Of a stretch of DNA of 64,000 bases, positions 43,991-53,212 are shown piece after piece. This DNA is from Hathewaya massiliensis (GTDB lineage Bacteria; Bacillota; Clostridia; Clostridiales; Clostridiaceae). The position numbers and the translations under genes are program-made. A model generated the notes under the pieces. That model did no database searches. It was not told the origin of the DNA and worked only from the letters and a program-made list of their open reading frames with translations. Each line of letters begins with the position of its first letter. Position 1 is the first letter of the stretch. Location: NCBI RefSeq assembly GCF_902143515.1, contig NZ_CABFVD010000001.1, forward strand, positions 124,001-188,000. Direction: 5' to 3'.

Positions 43991-45415
43991 TTATCTAATG
44001 TTAGCTTTAACTTTAGTTACATATTTTAACCCTGACTTTAATACATACAATATAGTATCTCTATAAATATATATTATAGCTAATATTAACACTAAATCTG
44101 CTAATAACAATTTTGCTCCATTTAAAGTAAAAGATATGAAATTAGCTATTATTATTAGTAGTAATCCTTTAAAAAATTCTCTATAGTCTATCTTTACCAC
44201 AAAGAATTTTTTAATAGTAAAAAGCCTATTTATCCATAATGCAAGATATGCAACTAAAGTAGATATAGCTGCTGCATATATTCCAATAAATTTTATCAAG
44301 GAAATATTAACTACAATATTCACAATAGCACTATATACAGTAGTAGTAAAAGCTTCTTTAGTTTTTTTTGCACAATTATAACCAACACCATAAAATAGTC
44401 CAAAACTTAAAAACATATTTGCTACAAAAAGAATATTTCCATACTTCCAAGCATCTCTATATTCTGCCCCAACTAGAAACATCATACATGGTTTTAAAAA
44501 GATTACACACCCTAATACTAATAAAATTTGAAACTTCATTAATCTACTAAAGACATTTGTGAAAAATACATCTCTATTTTCTGAGTTATAATTCTCTATA
44601 GCTGATGTTTGCCACGCCCTATCAAATATGCTATTGAACATAAATAAAAAGGAAGCAAACTTATTGGAGAGGGAGTATATACCTACGGCTCCTCCCCCTA
44701 TGAAAATTTTCAATAGATACCTATCAGAAGCATTCATTACCCACCAATTTATAGTGTTAGGTATAAGAGGAAGAGAATAGATTAATAGTTCCTTAAAAAT
44801 GTCTTTGTTAAAAACTTTTAAATCATAGTAATGAAATAATTTTCCCCAGAAAATTATTGCTAAAGTTACTATTAATAAGGTTATTACGTTAGCATAAATC
44901 ATTCCTTCATAACTCATACCTAAATACCCTATGAAAAATATATTTAAAATACAGAATATTAAAGTAGACATTATTCCAGTAATAGAATAGACTTTTATCT
45001 TGTCAATGCCTCTCAAAATCTGCTTTACCATATTATTCAACATAGTAAGTAAGAAATATAGTAAAATCACCCATATATAAGGTATTTCTAGTTTAAACAC
45101 TTTATATATAATAATAAATGCAATCATACTAATAACTGAAGAAATAATAGTAAAATTTATACCTGTGGATACAATTTCACCTTTTTCATATTTATCATCC
45201 AATAAATATCTGAAAACACCACTAGTAAGTTGAAGTGATATTATCGGAATTGCAAGTGATAATGTAGTACCAATTAAGTCCATAGAACCAAATTCAGTTG
45301 TGGATAAGTATCTAGTATAAAACGGAACTAATAGAAAACTTATAATTTTAGAGCCAAAATCCCCTAGTGCATATAGTAACATATCTACTAAAAGTCTTTT
45401 CCCCTTATTATTCAT
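43991..45415 (-). CDS. Wzx-type polysaccharide flippase
   Basis: About 474 residues, 14 hydrophobic helices, MOP/PST superfamily. It starts MNNKGKRLLVDMLLYALGDFGSKIISFLLVPFYTRYL. ATG 45415 is preferred as AGGAG lies 8 nt before it. It exports a lipid-linked repeat unit. It lies directly upstream of the opine dehydrogenase cassette, so it may carry the cassette's modified unit, but that is inference. Confidence 0.88.
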   Translation of the reverse strand: MNNKGKRLLVDMLLYALGDFGSKIISFLLVPFYTRYLSTTEFGSMDLIGTTLSLAIPIISLQLTSGVFRYLLDDKYEKGEIVSTGINFTIISSVISMIAFIIIYKVFKLEIPYIWVILLYFLLTMLNNMVKQILRGIDKIKVYSITGIMSTLIFCILNIFFIGYLGMSYEGMIYANVITLLIVTLAIIFWGKLFHYYDLKVFNKDIFKELLIYSLPLIPNTINWWVMNASDRYLLKIFIGGGAVGIYSLSNKFASFLFMFNSIFDRAWQTSAIENYNSENRDVFFTNVFSRLMKFQILLVLGCVIFLKPCMMFLVGAEYRDAWKYGNILFVANMFLSFGLFYGVGYNCAKKTKEAFTTTVYSAIVNIVVNISLIKFIGIYAAAISTLVAYLALWINRLFTIKKFFVVKIDYREFFKGLLLIIIANFISFTLNGAKLLLADLVLILAIIYIYRDTILYVLKSGLKYVTKVKANIR

Positions 45416-45447
45416 CAGCTTCACTCCTAAAATATCTACAATAAAAA

Positions 45448-46194
45448 CTATTGATTTTCAAGAAGTTGATCTTCTGGAACATCTTTAAAGTATTTTGCAG
45501 GAACTCCTAAAACAATTGTACCCTTTTTTACATCTTTAGTTACTACAGACCCTGCAGCTGCAAATCCATCTTCTTCAATAGTTTTCCCTGGCAATATTAC
45601 TGTCCCCGCACCAACTCTACCACCTTTTTTAATTGTAACTCCTTTAAAATGATTAAATCTTTCTTTACTTCTTGCAGCATAATTATCATTAGAAGTTATT
45701 ACGCAAGGTGCAATAAACACATTATCTTCAACCTCTGAGTAAGCTGTTAAATATACATTAGTTTGGATTTTGCAATTAGATCCTACTTTGCAGAAATTTT
45801 CAATAGTAGCACCTTTACCTATAATGGTTTTTTCTCCAATTTCAACATCTTCTCTCACCACTGCCAAATCTGCTATTAAAGTTTTATTGCCTATATTAGC
45901 GCCTATATAAATTATAGTTCCTGCCCCTATTAAGCATTCATCTCCTATATTACAAGGTTCAAAACTTTTATCATCTTTAAATATACTATTAACAGATCTC
46001 ATAGGTTCTTTTCCAACTACAGTATTATCATCTATTCTTACATTGTTTCCTATAGTTGTCCCTTTATGAATAACAACATTGTTTCCTATTATGCAATTTT
46101 CACCTATAGTAACTGAGTCTTCTATAACAGCAAACTTACCTATCTTAACATTTTTACCCAACAAGGCTTTTTCTGATATATAATTCATTTCCAT
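45448..46194 (-). CDS. Hexapeptide-repeat acyltransferase (WbpD-like)
   Basis: About 248 residues of left-handed beta-helix hexapeptide repeats, for example IGENCIIGNNVVIHKGTTIG and IGAGTIIYIGANIGNKTLIA, and a C-terminal block GVPAKYFKDVPEDQ. Such enzymes acetylate an amino sugar with acetyl-CoA. The neighbouring oxidoreductase and 6-dehydrogenase suggest a WbpD role, acetylating the 3-amino group of a UDP-HexNAc uronate. ATG 46194 is preferred, 7 nt after GGAGA, over the TTG at 46200. Confidence 0.85.
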   Translation of the reverse strand: MEMNYISEKALLGKNVKIGKFAVIEDSVTIGENCIIGNNVVIHKGTTIGNNVRIDDNTVVGKEPMRSVNSIFKDDKSFEPCNIGDECLIGAGTIIYIGANIGNKTLIADLAVVREDVEIGEKTIIGKGATIENFCKVGSNCKIQTNVYLTAYSEVEDNVFIAPCVITSNDNYAARSKERFNHFKGVTIKKGGRVGAGTVILPGKTIEEDGFAAAGSVVTKDVKKGTIVLGVPAKYFKDVPEDQLLENQ

Positions 46195-46213
46195 ATACAA
46201 TTCTCCATCTATA

Positions 46214-47317
46214 TTATTTTTTTATCTTTTTAACATTAACCATTTCCATAGTTGAGAACTTTTCTAGTGGGAATTTAACTGGTTCTCCTGTTAATCTTGA
46301 TTTATATGCAGCTAATATAATAGCCATTCCCTTTTTGCCCTCTTCTCCAGATACAAGTGGTTCTTTATTTTCTTTTATAGAATCTATCATATCTTTAAAT
46401 AGTGGATTATGTCCAAAGCCATAAACTGTATCAGGATCTCCCTCTTGAGCAGCTAATATAGATGCTTCTTCCCCTTCAGTCTCATCTTTAAATCTCCAAG
46501 TTTCTATTTTATTTACAGCAAGACCACCTATACATACTGTTCCACTTTCTCCAAATATACTTAAAGTCTCTTCTAAGTTCTTTGGATATACACAAGCACT
46601 TCCCTCTATTATACCAATAGCTCCGTTTTTAAATCTTATTATTATAGCTCCAAAATCCTCTGCTTCAATATCTCTTAAGAAAGTATCACATTGCGCGTAT
46701 ACTGTATCTATTTCTCCACCCATCATCCATTGAAGTAAGTCTATATTATGTATACATTGATTCATTAGAGTTCCACCATCTAGTTCCCATGTACCTCTCC
46801 ATGGTGCTTGAGTGTAGTATCCCATATTTCTATTCCAAAGTATTCTTGCTGTTCCATTAATAACCCTGCCAAATCTATTTTTTTCTACAGCAGTTCTCAA
46901 TTGTTGTATAGGCTTATTAAATCTATTTTGGTGACTTACACATAGTTTCACCCCATTTTCTTTTGAACATGCAATCATTCTATCTGCATCTTCTATAGAA
47001 AGAGCCATAGGTTTTTCTACTATAACATGCTTTTTATGCTCCATGCAGTAAATAGCTATGTCAGGATGATATCCACTCTCTGTTGCTATACAAATTACAT
47101 CTATATCTTCTTTTTGTAACATTTCCTTATAATCTGTATAAACACTTACTTCATATTCTTTTCCCATTTCTTCTATATATTGATTTTTCTTTTCAATAGC
47201 TTTTTCTTCCACAACATCACAAACTGAAACCAAAACAGCTTCCTCTTTATTGCTAACTATTGCCTCTACATGCTTATATGATATTCTTCCACAACCTATT
47301 ATTGCAAATTTTAACAT
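46214..47317 (-). CDS. Gfo/Idh/MocA oxidoreductase (WbpB-like)
   Basis: About 367 residues. The Rossmann motif is FAIIGCGRISYKH, followed by HVIVEKPMALSIEDADRM with the conserved EKP. NQCIHNIDLLQWMMGG carries the His of the active site. By context it may oxidise C3 of UDP-N-acetyl-hexosaminuronic acid, as WbpB does. ATG 47317 is preferred since AAAGGAAG lies 8 nt upstream, rather than GTG 47326. It lies 19 nt before the acyltransferase gene. Confidence 0.87.
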   Translation of the reverse strand: MLKFAIIGCGRISYKHVEAIVSNKEEAVLVSVCDVVEEKAIEKKNQYIEEMGKEYEVSVYTDYKEMLQKEDIDVICIATESGYHPDIAIYCMEHKKHVIVEKPMALSIEDADRMIACSKENGVKLCVSHQNRFNKPIQQLRTAVEKNRFGRVINGTARILWNRNMGYYTQAPWRGTWELDGGTLMNQCIHNIDLLQWMMGGEIDTVYAQCDTFLRDIEAEDFGAIIIRFKNGAIGIIEGSACVYPKNLEETLSIFGESGTVCIGGLAVNKIETWRFKDETEGEEASILAAQEGDPDTVYGFGHNPLFKDMIDSIKENKEPLVSGEEGKKGMAIILAAYKSRLTGEPVKFPLEKFSTMEMVNVKKIKK

Positions 47318-47421
47318 AAAAAACACTTCCTTTTCTCTATTTATATATTACAAACTTTCTAAAATTTATTTAATCTATATTAAACTTTTACAAAGCACAT
47401 ATCTAAAACATATATAATATA

Positions 47422-48723
47422 TTATCTTTTTTTCCTGGAAATTTTTAAAAATTCTTTTGCCTCTTTTATTATTAAAGTAAGATCTTTTCTATTTATTAAC
47501 AGTAACTCTTTTGAACTTACATTAAATTCTTTTTTAAAGAAATTTATATATTGAATTCCATAAGCTAAATAAGAAAATGTCGACGCTATAGCAGCTCCAA
47601 TGCCATGAAACTTAGGTATTAAAATTAGATTTAATACTGTATTTATTAATAAAGATATAAATGAAAACTTATTAATAGCACTGACATTTCCACTTGAATA
47701 AAAATAAGGAATAGTTATTTTCCCTATGGAAACAAAGGGTATACTGAAAAATAAAATAAAAGTTATTATCATACTTCCCTTATATTTCAAGCTATACACA
47801 ATAGGTATTAAGGGTATGCACATTATGCCTAAACAAGATATTATAATACAGGATGTAAATCCATATCTTAATGTCCTTATAACTATTTCTTTTCTTTCCT
47901 TAGATTCCTTAGGCAAGTTATACAGCCTAGCAGTTATAGGATTGGATATAGCTTGAGGTATAATTAAAACAAGCTCTGCTAGAGATACAGCTAAAGCGTA
48001 TAGTCCCAGTTCTGTATTTCCTACAAAAAACTTTATTAGAAATAAGTCTACTTTGTAATTAAGATAAATACAAAGATTAGCTAATAATGGATTTACTCCG
48101 TATTTAATCTCCTCAATTATTATATTGATCTTTAAAGTGAATTTATATTTATATCCTGATTTTATAAATAGAAGAAAATCATTAATAATCATCTCAACTA
48201 TTTTAATAATTAAATATGTTTCTAAATTAATATTCTTTATGTTTATAATGATTAATGAAGAGGATATTATGGAGCTTATAACATAATACCTATTCATTTC
48301 TTTTATTCTTTCATCACCTACATATATAGTATTTAAAAATACCTTTAATAGAGTAAGAAGAGTATATGCTAAAAAACATAAAAACAGAAATTTACTATAA
48401 TTCACAAATAGAATTTTATTTTTATATAGACAAAAAAAACATATAGTAGTAATACCCCATATAAAAAGATTATAAGTCAGATTTACCCTATATATAAATT
48501 GCCTATTGTAATTTTTTCTAGTTTGAAAATATGTAGTTGAATTTATTACGCCAAGGTGTCCATAATTGCAAAATAAATCTGCTATCAACATAAAAAAGGT
48601 TAAATTTCCTTTGTTTGTAGGTCCTAATTGTCTACTTACTATGATACTTATTATAAAACTTAATACCACATTAAAGACCTGAACCGCAAAATTATTAATT
48701 ATGTTTTCCTTATATTGAGACAC
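47422..48723 (-). CDS. Wzx-type polysaccharide flippase
   Basis: 433 residues with about 12-14 helices. It begins SQYKENIINNFAVQVFNVVLSFIISIIVSRQLGPTNKG after a GTG start, typical of the MOP flippase family. It is the third Wzx-like protein in the locus. It lies between the UDP-sugar dehydrogenase and WbpB-like genes, so it may serve the uronate-containing glycan. Confidence 0.85.
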   Translation of the reverse strand: MSQYKENIINNFAVQVFNVVLSFIISIIVSRQLGPTNKGNLTFFMLIADLFCNYGHLGVINSTTYFQTRKNYNRQFIYRVNLTYNLFIWGITTICFFCLYKNKILFVNYSKFLFLCFLAYTLLTLLKVFLNTIYVGDERIKEMNRYYVISSIISSSLIIINIKNINLETYLIIKIVEMIINDFLLFIKSGYKYKFTLKINIIIEEIKYGVNPLLANLCIYLNYKVDLFLIKFFVGNTELGLYALAVSLAELVLIIPQAISNPITARLYNLPKESKERKEIVIRTLRYGFTSCIIISCLGIMCIPLIPIVYSLKYKGSMIITFILFFSIPFVSIGKITIPYFYSSGNVSAINKFSFISLLINTVLNLILIPKFHGIGAAIASTFSYLAYGIQYINFFKKEFNVSSKELLLINRKDLTLIIKEAKEFLKISRKKR

Positions 48724-48800
48724 TTCTATACCCCATTTTTAATATAAAGAATACCAGAAATACTGATATTCTTTATATTTAATATTTAATATTTTCTATA

Positions 48801-50117
48801 CTATAATTTATGAATTTTTTCTCTATTATTAACTACATCCTTTGTAGCATTTCTTGTATCATAGATTATTTTTGCATTTTCTACTACAAATTCATAATCA
48901 TAATCTGTATGATCTGTTGTTACTATAACTATATCCGCTTCTTTAATAGCTTCTTTATAGTCTACTGATACATATTCTTTTCCTAAGTGTTTAAAATGTG
49001 GCACATATGGATCATTAACTATTACTTCTGCACCAGTTTTTTCTAATATCTCGATTACTTTTAATGCTGGTGATTCTCTCATATCGTCGATATCCTTTTT
49101 ATAAGCCACACCTAATAATAATACCTTAGATCCATTAAGAGCTTTTTTATGTTCATTTAAAAGTTTCATAGAATTTTCTACCACAAATTCTGGCATGAAA
49201 TCATTTATTTCTCCTGCAGTTTCAATTAATCTTGTATGATAATCAAATTCTCTTGCTTTATAAGTTAAGTAGAATGGATCTAGTGGTATACAATGTCCTC
49301 CAAGACCTGGTCCTGGATAAAAAGCCATAAAACCATAAGGTTTTGTTTTTGCAGCTTCTATTACTTCCCAAATATCTATACCCATTTTTTTACATAATAT
49401 AGCCATTTCATTTACTAAACCTATATTTATATGTCTAAATGTATTTTCAAGTATTTTCTCCATTTCTGCTACTGCTGGTGAAGATACTGTAAATACTTCT
49501 CCTTCTAATACACTCTTATAAAGTGTTGCAGCAATTTCTGTACACTCTTCAGTACATCCTCCTACTACCTTTGGAGTATTTTTAGTTTTAAATTGTTTAT
49601 TTCCTGGGTCAACCCTTTCTGGTGAAAATGCTAAGAAGAAATCAACACCACATTTTAATCCACTTTGTTCTAGTATTGGTTTTACTATTTCTTCTGTAGT
49701 ACCAGGGTATGTAGTACTTTCTAATACTACAAGCATACCTTTATGTAAGTATTTAGCAATATCTTCTGCAGATTTTTGAACATAAGATACATCTGGTTGC
49801 TTAAATTTATCTAATGGAGTTGGAACTGCTATAGCAACTGCATCCACCTCTTCTACAAAAGAAAAATCTGTTGTAGCTCTTAATTTTCCTTTTTTAACTA
49901 AGTCCTCTAAATCAGAATCAATTATATCTCCAATATAGTTTTTACCTTCATTAACCATTTTAACTTTTTCATCTTGAACATCGAATCCTATTACTTCAAA
50001 ACCAGCTTTTGATTTTTCTACTGCAAGAGGTAATCCTACATATCCTAGTCCTACAACTCCTAACTTCGCAGTCTTATTTTCTATCTTTTTTAACAATTGT
50101 TCTCTAAGTTCTGACAT
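48801..50117 (-). CDS. UDP-N-acetyl-hexosamine 6-dehydrogenase (WbpA/WecC-like)
   Basis: 438 residues. The NAD motif is LGVVGLGYVGLPLAVEKSKAG, and the catalytic Cys lies in GPGLGGHCIPLDPFYLTYKA. It oxidises C6 of UDP-GlcNAc (or UDP-ManNAc) to the uronic acid in two steps. The ordering with WbpB- and WbpD-like genes favours UDP-GlcNAc as substrate. ATG 50117 follows AGGAGG. Confidence 0.92.
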   Translation of the reverse strand: MSELREQLLKKIENKTAKLGVVGLGYVGLPLAVEKSKAGFEVIGFDVQDEKVKMVNEGKNYIGDIIDSDLEDLVKKGKLRATTDFSFVEEVDAVAIAVPTPLDKFKQPDVSYVQKSAEDIAKYLHKGMLVVLESTTYPGTTEEIVKPILEQSGLKCGVDFFLAFSPERVDPGNKQFKTKNTPKVVGGCTEECTEIAATLYKSVLEGEVFTVSSPAVAEMEKILENTFRHINIGLVNEMAILCKKMGIDIWEVIEAAKTKPYGFMAFYPGPGLGGHCIPLDPFYLTYKAREFDYHTRLIETAGEINDFMPEFVVENSMKLLNEHKKALNGSKVLLLGVAYKKDIDDMRESPALKVIEILEKTGAEVIVNDPYVPHFKHLGKEYVSVDYKEAIKEADIVIVTTDHTDYDYEFVVENAKIIYDTRNATKDVVNNREKIHKL

Positions 50118-50227
50118 TATTTAGCCTCCTAAAATATAAAGATGTTTTGATTAGCACATGTATTTTATCACTATTTAATACTAAAATATAGTACTAATAG
50201 TTAAGTTTGAAAACTATATTTATTATT

Positions 50228-52075
50228 TTATGTATTTTTCTTTCTTTTATAGGTAGGAACTTTTTCCTCCATTTTACAAAATACTTCTTCAGGATTTCCA
50301 GTTTTAACTGCTTGCAGTAAATCCTTTATAGAACTTTCTATTTCATCAATTTTAAACTCTTTTGGTTTTTCTACAAAAATCTTTTTATGCTCTGTAGATG
50401 TAAGAGCCTTTTCATCCATTAAAAGTTCTTCATATAACTTTTCTCCTGGTCTTAGTCCTGTATATTCTATTTTTATATCTTCATCTGGTTTAAGCCCTGA
50501 AAGCTGAATTAAGTCCTTAGCTAAATCTGCTATTTTAACTGGTTCACCCATGTCTAATACAAATATTTCTCCACCCTGTGCCATAGCTCCAGCCTGTATT
50601 ACTAATTGACTTGCCTCTGGTATGGTCATGAAAAATCTATTGATTTCAGGATGAGTAACTGTAACTGGACCACCTTTTGCTATTTGCTTTTTAAATAGTG
50701 GTATTACTGACCCATTACTTCCCAATACATTTCCAAATCTAACAGCAACATATTCTGTTTTACTTATGCCATCAAAGGCTTGAATTATCATTTCACAAAA
50801 CCTCTTAGTAGCTCCCATTATATTTGTAGGATTAACAGCCTTGTCTGTACTTATCATAACGAACTTTTTAACATTAAATTCATCACTGCATTTAGCTACA
50901 TTATAAGTACCTACAATATTGTTCTTAATAGCTTCTCCTGGACTTCCTTCCATTAAAGGCACATGTTTATGGGCTGCTGCATGAAATACTACACAAGGGT
51001 TATATTCTTTAAATATACTCCTTAATCTATCTAGTTCTCTTACTGATGCAATTACCACCTTAATATTTAACTTAGGATAATCTCTAATAAGCTCCATTTG
51101 TAAATCATAAACACCATTTTCATAAATATCAAGAATTATTAATTCTTTTGGATTGAAACGTATAATCTGCCTACATAGTTCCGATCCTATAGAACCGCCA
51201 CCACCAGTAACTAACACTGTTTTATCTTCTATATATCTTTTTATATTTTCATTGTTAAGTTTAATCTCTTCTCTTCCAAGTAAGTCCTCTATATTTACAT
51301 CTCTTATTTGCTTAATACTTACCTTATCTTCAATAATTTCATATATACCTGGGATGGTTTTTAACTTACAATTTGTTTTTTTACATATATTAATTATTTC
51401 TGTCTTTGTAGAAAAATCTGTAGACGGCATTGCAAGTATTATCTCTTCTACATCATATTTATTACAAATATCTATGATGTCCTCTCTACCTCCAAGAACC
51501 TTTATACCGCCTATATGCCTTCCCTTTTTATCATAATCATCATCTATAAATCCTATAAGATTATATTTAAGTTCACCATGCTTATGAATTTCTTTCATCA
51601 ACATAGCCCCTGCATCTCCAGCACCTATAATAAGTAAATTTATGAGTTTAGACTTACATTCTCTTGATTTATCATTTCTACTTAATATTCTATTTAAAAA
51701 TCTAATCCCTCCAAGTAATGCAATACTTAGAGACCAGAATATTAACAACACTGTTAATGGAAATCTTCTATATGCACTTTCAAAAAGTTTATATGTAATT
51801 AAATAACTATATATTATAAAAGTAATATTAGCTAAAGATACAGAAAAAACAATAGACAACAATTCATCTATAGAAGCATATTTCCATATATTTTTATACA
51901 GCTTAAATGTCCAATTAAAAAATACTGTAATTCCAATAACAGGAATTATAGAGTATATAAAAAACTGAAGGTACTCTGTTGGTACTCTAAAATCAAACCT
52001 CAAACCTAAGGAGATGTATAATGCAACTAAAACCAATATAGAATCATACACTATAAACAATCTATCCTTTTTCAT
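50228..52075 (-). CDS. UDP-HexNAc 4,6-dehydratase of the CapD/PglF/WbpM type
   Basis: About 615 residues. Four N-terminal transmembrane helices are followed by a CoA-binding-like Rossmann domain (IIGAGDAGAMLMKEI) and an extended SDR domain with VLVTGGGGSIGSELCRQI. The catalytic region reads ISTDKAVNPTNIMGATKR, the Asp-Lys variant of PglF-type dehydratases instead of Tyr-Lys. It converts UDP-GlcNAc to the 4-keto-6-deoxy sugar used for modified amino sugars. ATG 52075 (MKKDRLFIVYD) fits the family start better than 52102. Confidence 0.92.
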   Translation of the reverse strand: MKKDRLFIVYDSILVLVALYISLGLRFDFRVPTEYLQFFIYSIIPVIGITVFFNWTFKLYKNIWKYASIDELLSIVFSVSLANITFIIYSYLITYKLFESAYRRFPLTVLLIFWSLSIALLGGIRFLNRILSRNDKSRECKSKLINLLIIGAGDAGAMLMKEIHKHGELKYNLIGFIDDDYDKKGRHIGGIKVLGGREDIIDICNKYDVEEIILAMPSTDFSTKTEIINICKKTNCKLKTIPGIYEIIEDKVSIKQIRDVNIEDLLGREEIKLNNENIKRYIEDKTVLVTGGGGSIGSELCRQIIRFNPKELIILDIYENGVYDLQMELIRDYPKLNIKVVIASVRELDRLRSIFKEYNPCVVFHAAAHKHVPLMEGSPGEAIKNNIVGTYNVAKCSDEFNVKKFVMISTDKAVNPTNIMGATKRFCEMIIQAFDGISKTEYVAVRFGNVLGSNGSVIPLFKKQIAKGGPVTVTHPEINRFFMTIPEASQLVIQAGAMAQGGEIFVLDMGEPVKIADLAKDLIQLSGLKPDEDIKIEYTGLRPGEKLYEELLMDEKALTSTEHKKIFVEKPKEFKIDEIESSIKDLLQAVKTGNPEEVFCKMEEKVPTYKRKKNT

Positions 52076-52133
52076 TCCTTTATCACATCCTTGCTGAATC
52101 ATTTTAAAATATTATATATTTATCTTCTTATTA

Positions 52134-52161
52134 ATTTTACATCATTTTAAAAATTATTCAA
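52134..52161 (-). promoter_or_regulatory. Possible internal promoter ahead of the dehydratase gene
   Basis: On the minus strand TTGAAT (52156-52161) is 16 nt from TAAAAT (52134-52139), in the 196-bp gap after the galU terminator. A promoter is needed here if that terminator is efficient. Confidence 0.4.
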
Positions 52162-52244
52162 CTTTTTTTGTTTATAAACCACTTTATTTACGATTATTTT
52201 TACATAAAATTCAATTTGTGTTCTTATTTTTTTAAGTTCTTTCA

Positions 52245-52279
52245 AAAATAAAAACCCCTATATAGGGATTTTTATTTTT
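52245..52279 (-). terminator. Terminator overlapping the galU stop codon
   Basis: A 17-bp stem with one mismatch surrounds CCCC-TATATA-GGG, flanked by A- and T-rich arms. Its right arm includes the galU stop codon (52272-52274), so terminating RNA polymerase and the last ribosome overlap here. Confidence 0.75.
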
Positions 52280-53180
52280 CCTCTAATATACTTTTATATA
52301 AATCCGAAAATTTAGGGTTTGTTTTTATAGATTGTAAATATTTCATGAAATTTTCTTGAAGGTTTTCATTTTTTAGAGCAAATTCCACAGTTGCTTCTAA
52401 AAAACCTAATTTATCGCCTACATCATATCGTCTTCCTTCAAAATTATAAGCATACATGTTTTCTTTAGACATTAAAACTTTTAATGCATCTGTTAATTGT
52501 ATTTCATTGTTTTTTCCTGGTTCTATAGCTGATAGTATATCAAATATATCTGGAGTTATAATATATCTTCCTAATATTGCTATATTGGATGGTGCTTCTT
52601 TAGCTTGAGGTTTTTCTACCATATCTTCCACTTTATATACTCTATCTTTAACCTGACATCCTTTAATTATACCATATTTAGAAACATCTTTTTCTGGTAC
52701 TTCTTGAACACCTAAAATACTAGTATTAAACTCTTCATAACACTCCATAAGTTGTTTTAAACATGGCTTTTTACTATCTACTACATCATCTCCGAGCAAT
52801 ACTGCAAAAGGTTCATTTCCAACAAAAATCCTAGCACAATTAATTGCATGCCCTAAACCTTTAGGTTCCTTTTGTCTTATATAATGAATATCAACCATGT
52901 TTGATATATCTTGAACTAGATCTAATAATTCTTCTTTTCCACTACTTTTCAGTTGTTCCTCTAATTCAAAGGACTTATCAAAATGATCTTCTATAGATTT
53001 CTTATTTCTTCCGGTTATAATCAAAATTTGTTCGATACCAGAGGCAACAGCCTCTTCAATTATGTACTGAATTGTAGGTTTATCAACTATAGGAAGCATC
53101 TCCTTAGGTTGAGCCTTAGTTGCAGGCAAAAACCTTGTTCCCAATCCTGCTGCAGGTATTACGGCTTTCTTTACTTTCAT
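52272..53180 (-). CDS. galU: UTP-glucose-1-phosphate uridylyltransferase
   Basis: Makes UDP-glucose from UTP and glucose-1-phosphate. About 302 residues. The nucleotidyl-transfer motif is AAGLGTRFLPATKAQPKEMLP, and VLLGDDVV and VEKPQAKEAPSN are typical of GalU. ATG 53180 is chosen as AAAGGAGAA lies upstream; the TTG at 53198 would include that site. It follows the TPR gene closely; pgcA, which makes glucose-1-phosphate, is two genes upstream. Confidence 0.95.
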   Translation of the reverse strand: MKVKKAVIPAAGLGTRFLPATKAQPKEMLPIVDKPTIQYIIEEAVASGIEQILIITGRNKKSIEDHFDKSFELEEQLKSSGKEELLDLVQDISNMVDIHYIRQKEPKGLGHAINCARIFVGNEPFAVLLGDDVVDSKKPCLKQLMECYEEFNTSILGVQEVPEKDVSKYGIIKGCQVKDRVYKVEDMVEKPQAKEAPSNIAILGRYIITPDIFDILSAIEPGKNNEIQLTDALKVLMSKENMYAYNFEGRRYDVGDKLGFLEATVEFALKNENLQENFMKYLQSIKTNPKFSDLYKSILEEK

Positions 53181-53212
53181 TGTGATTTCTCCTTTCAAAA
53201 TACAAACAAAGT

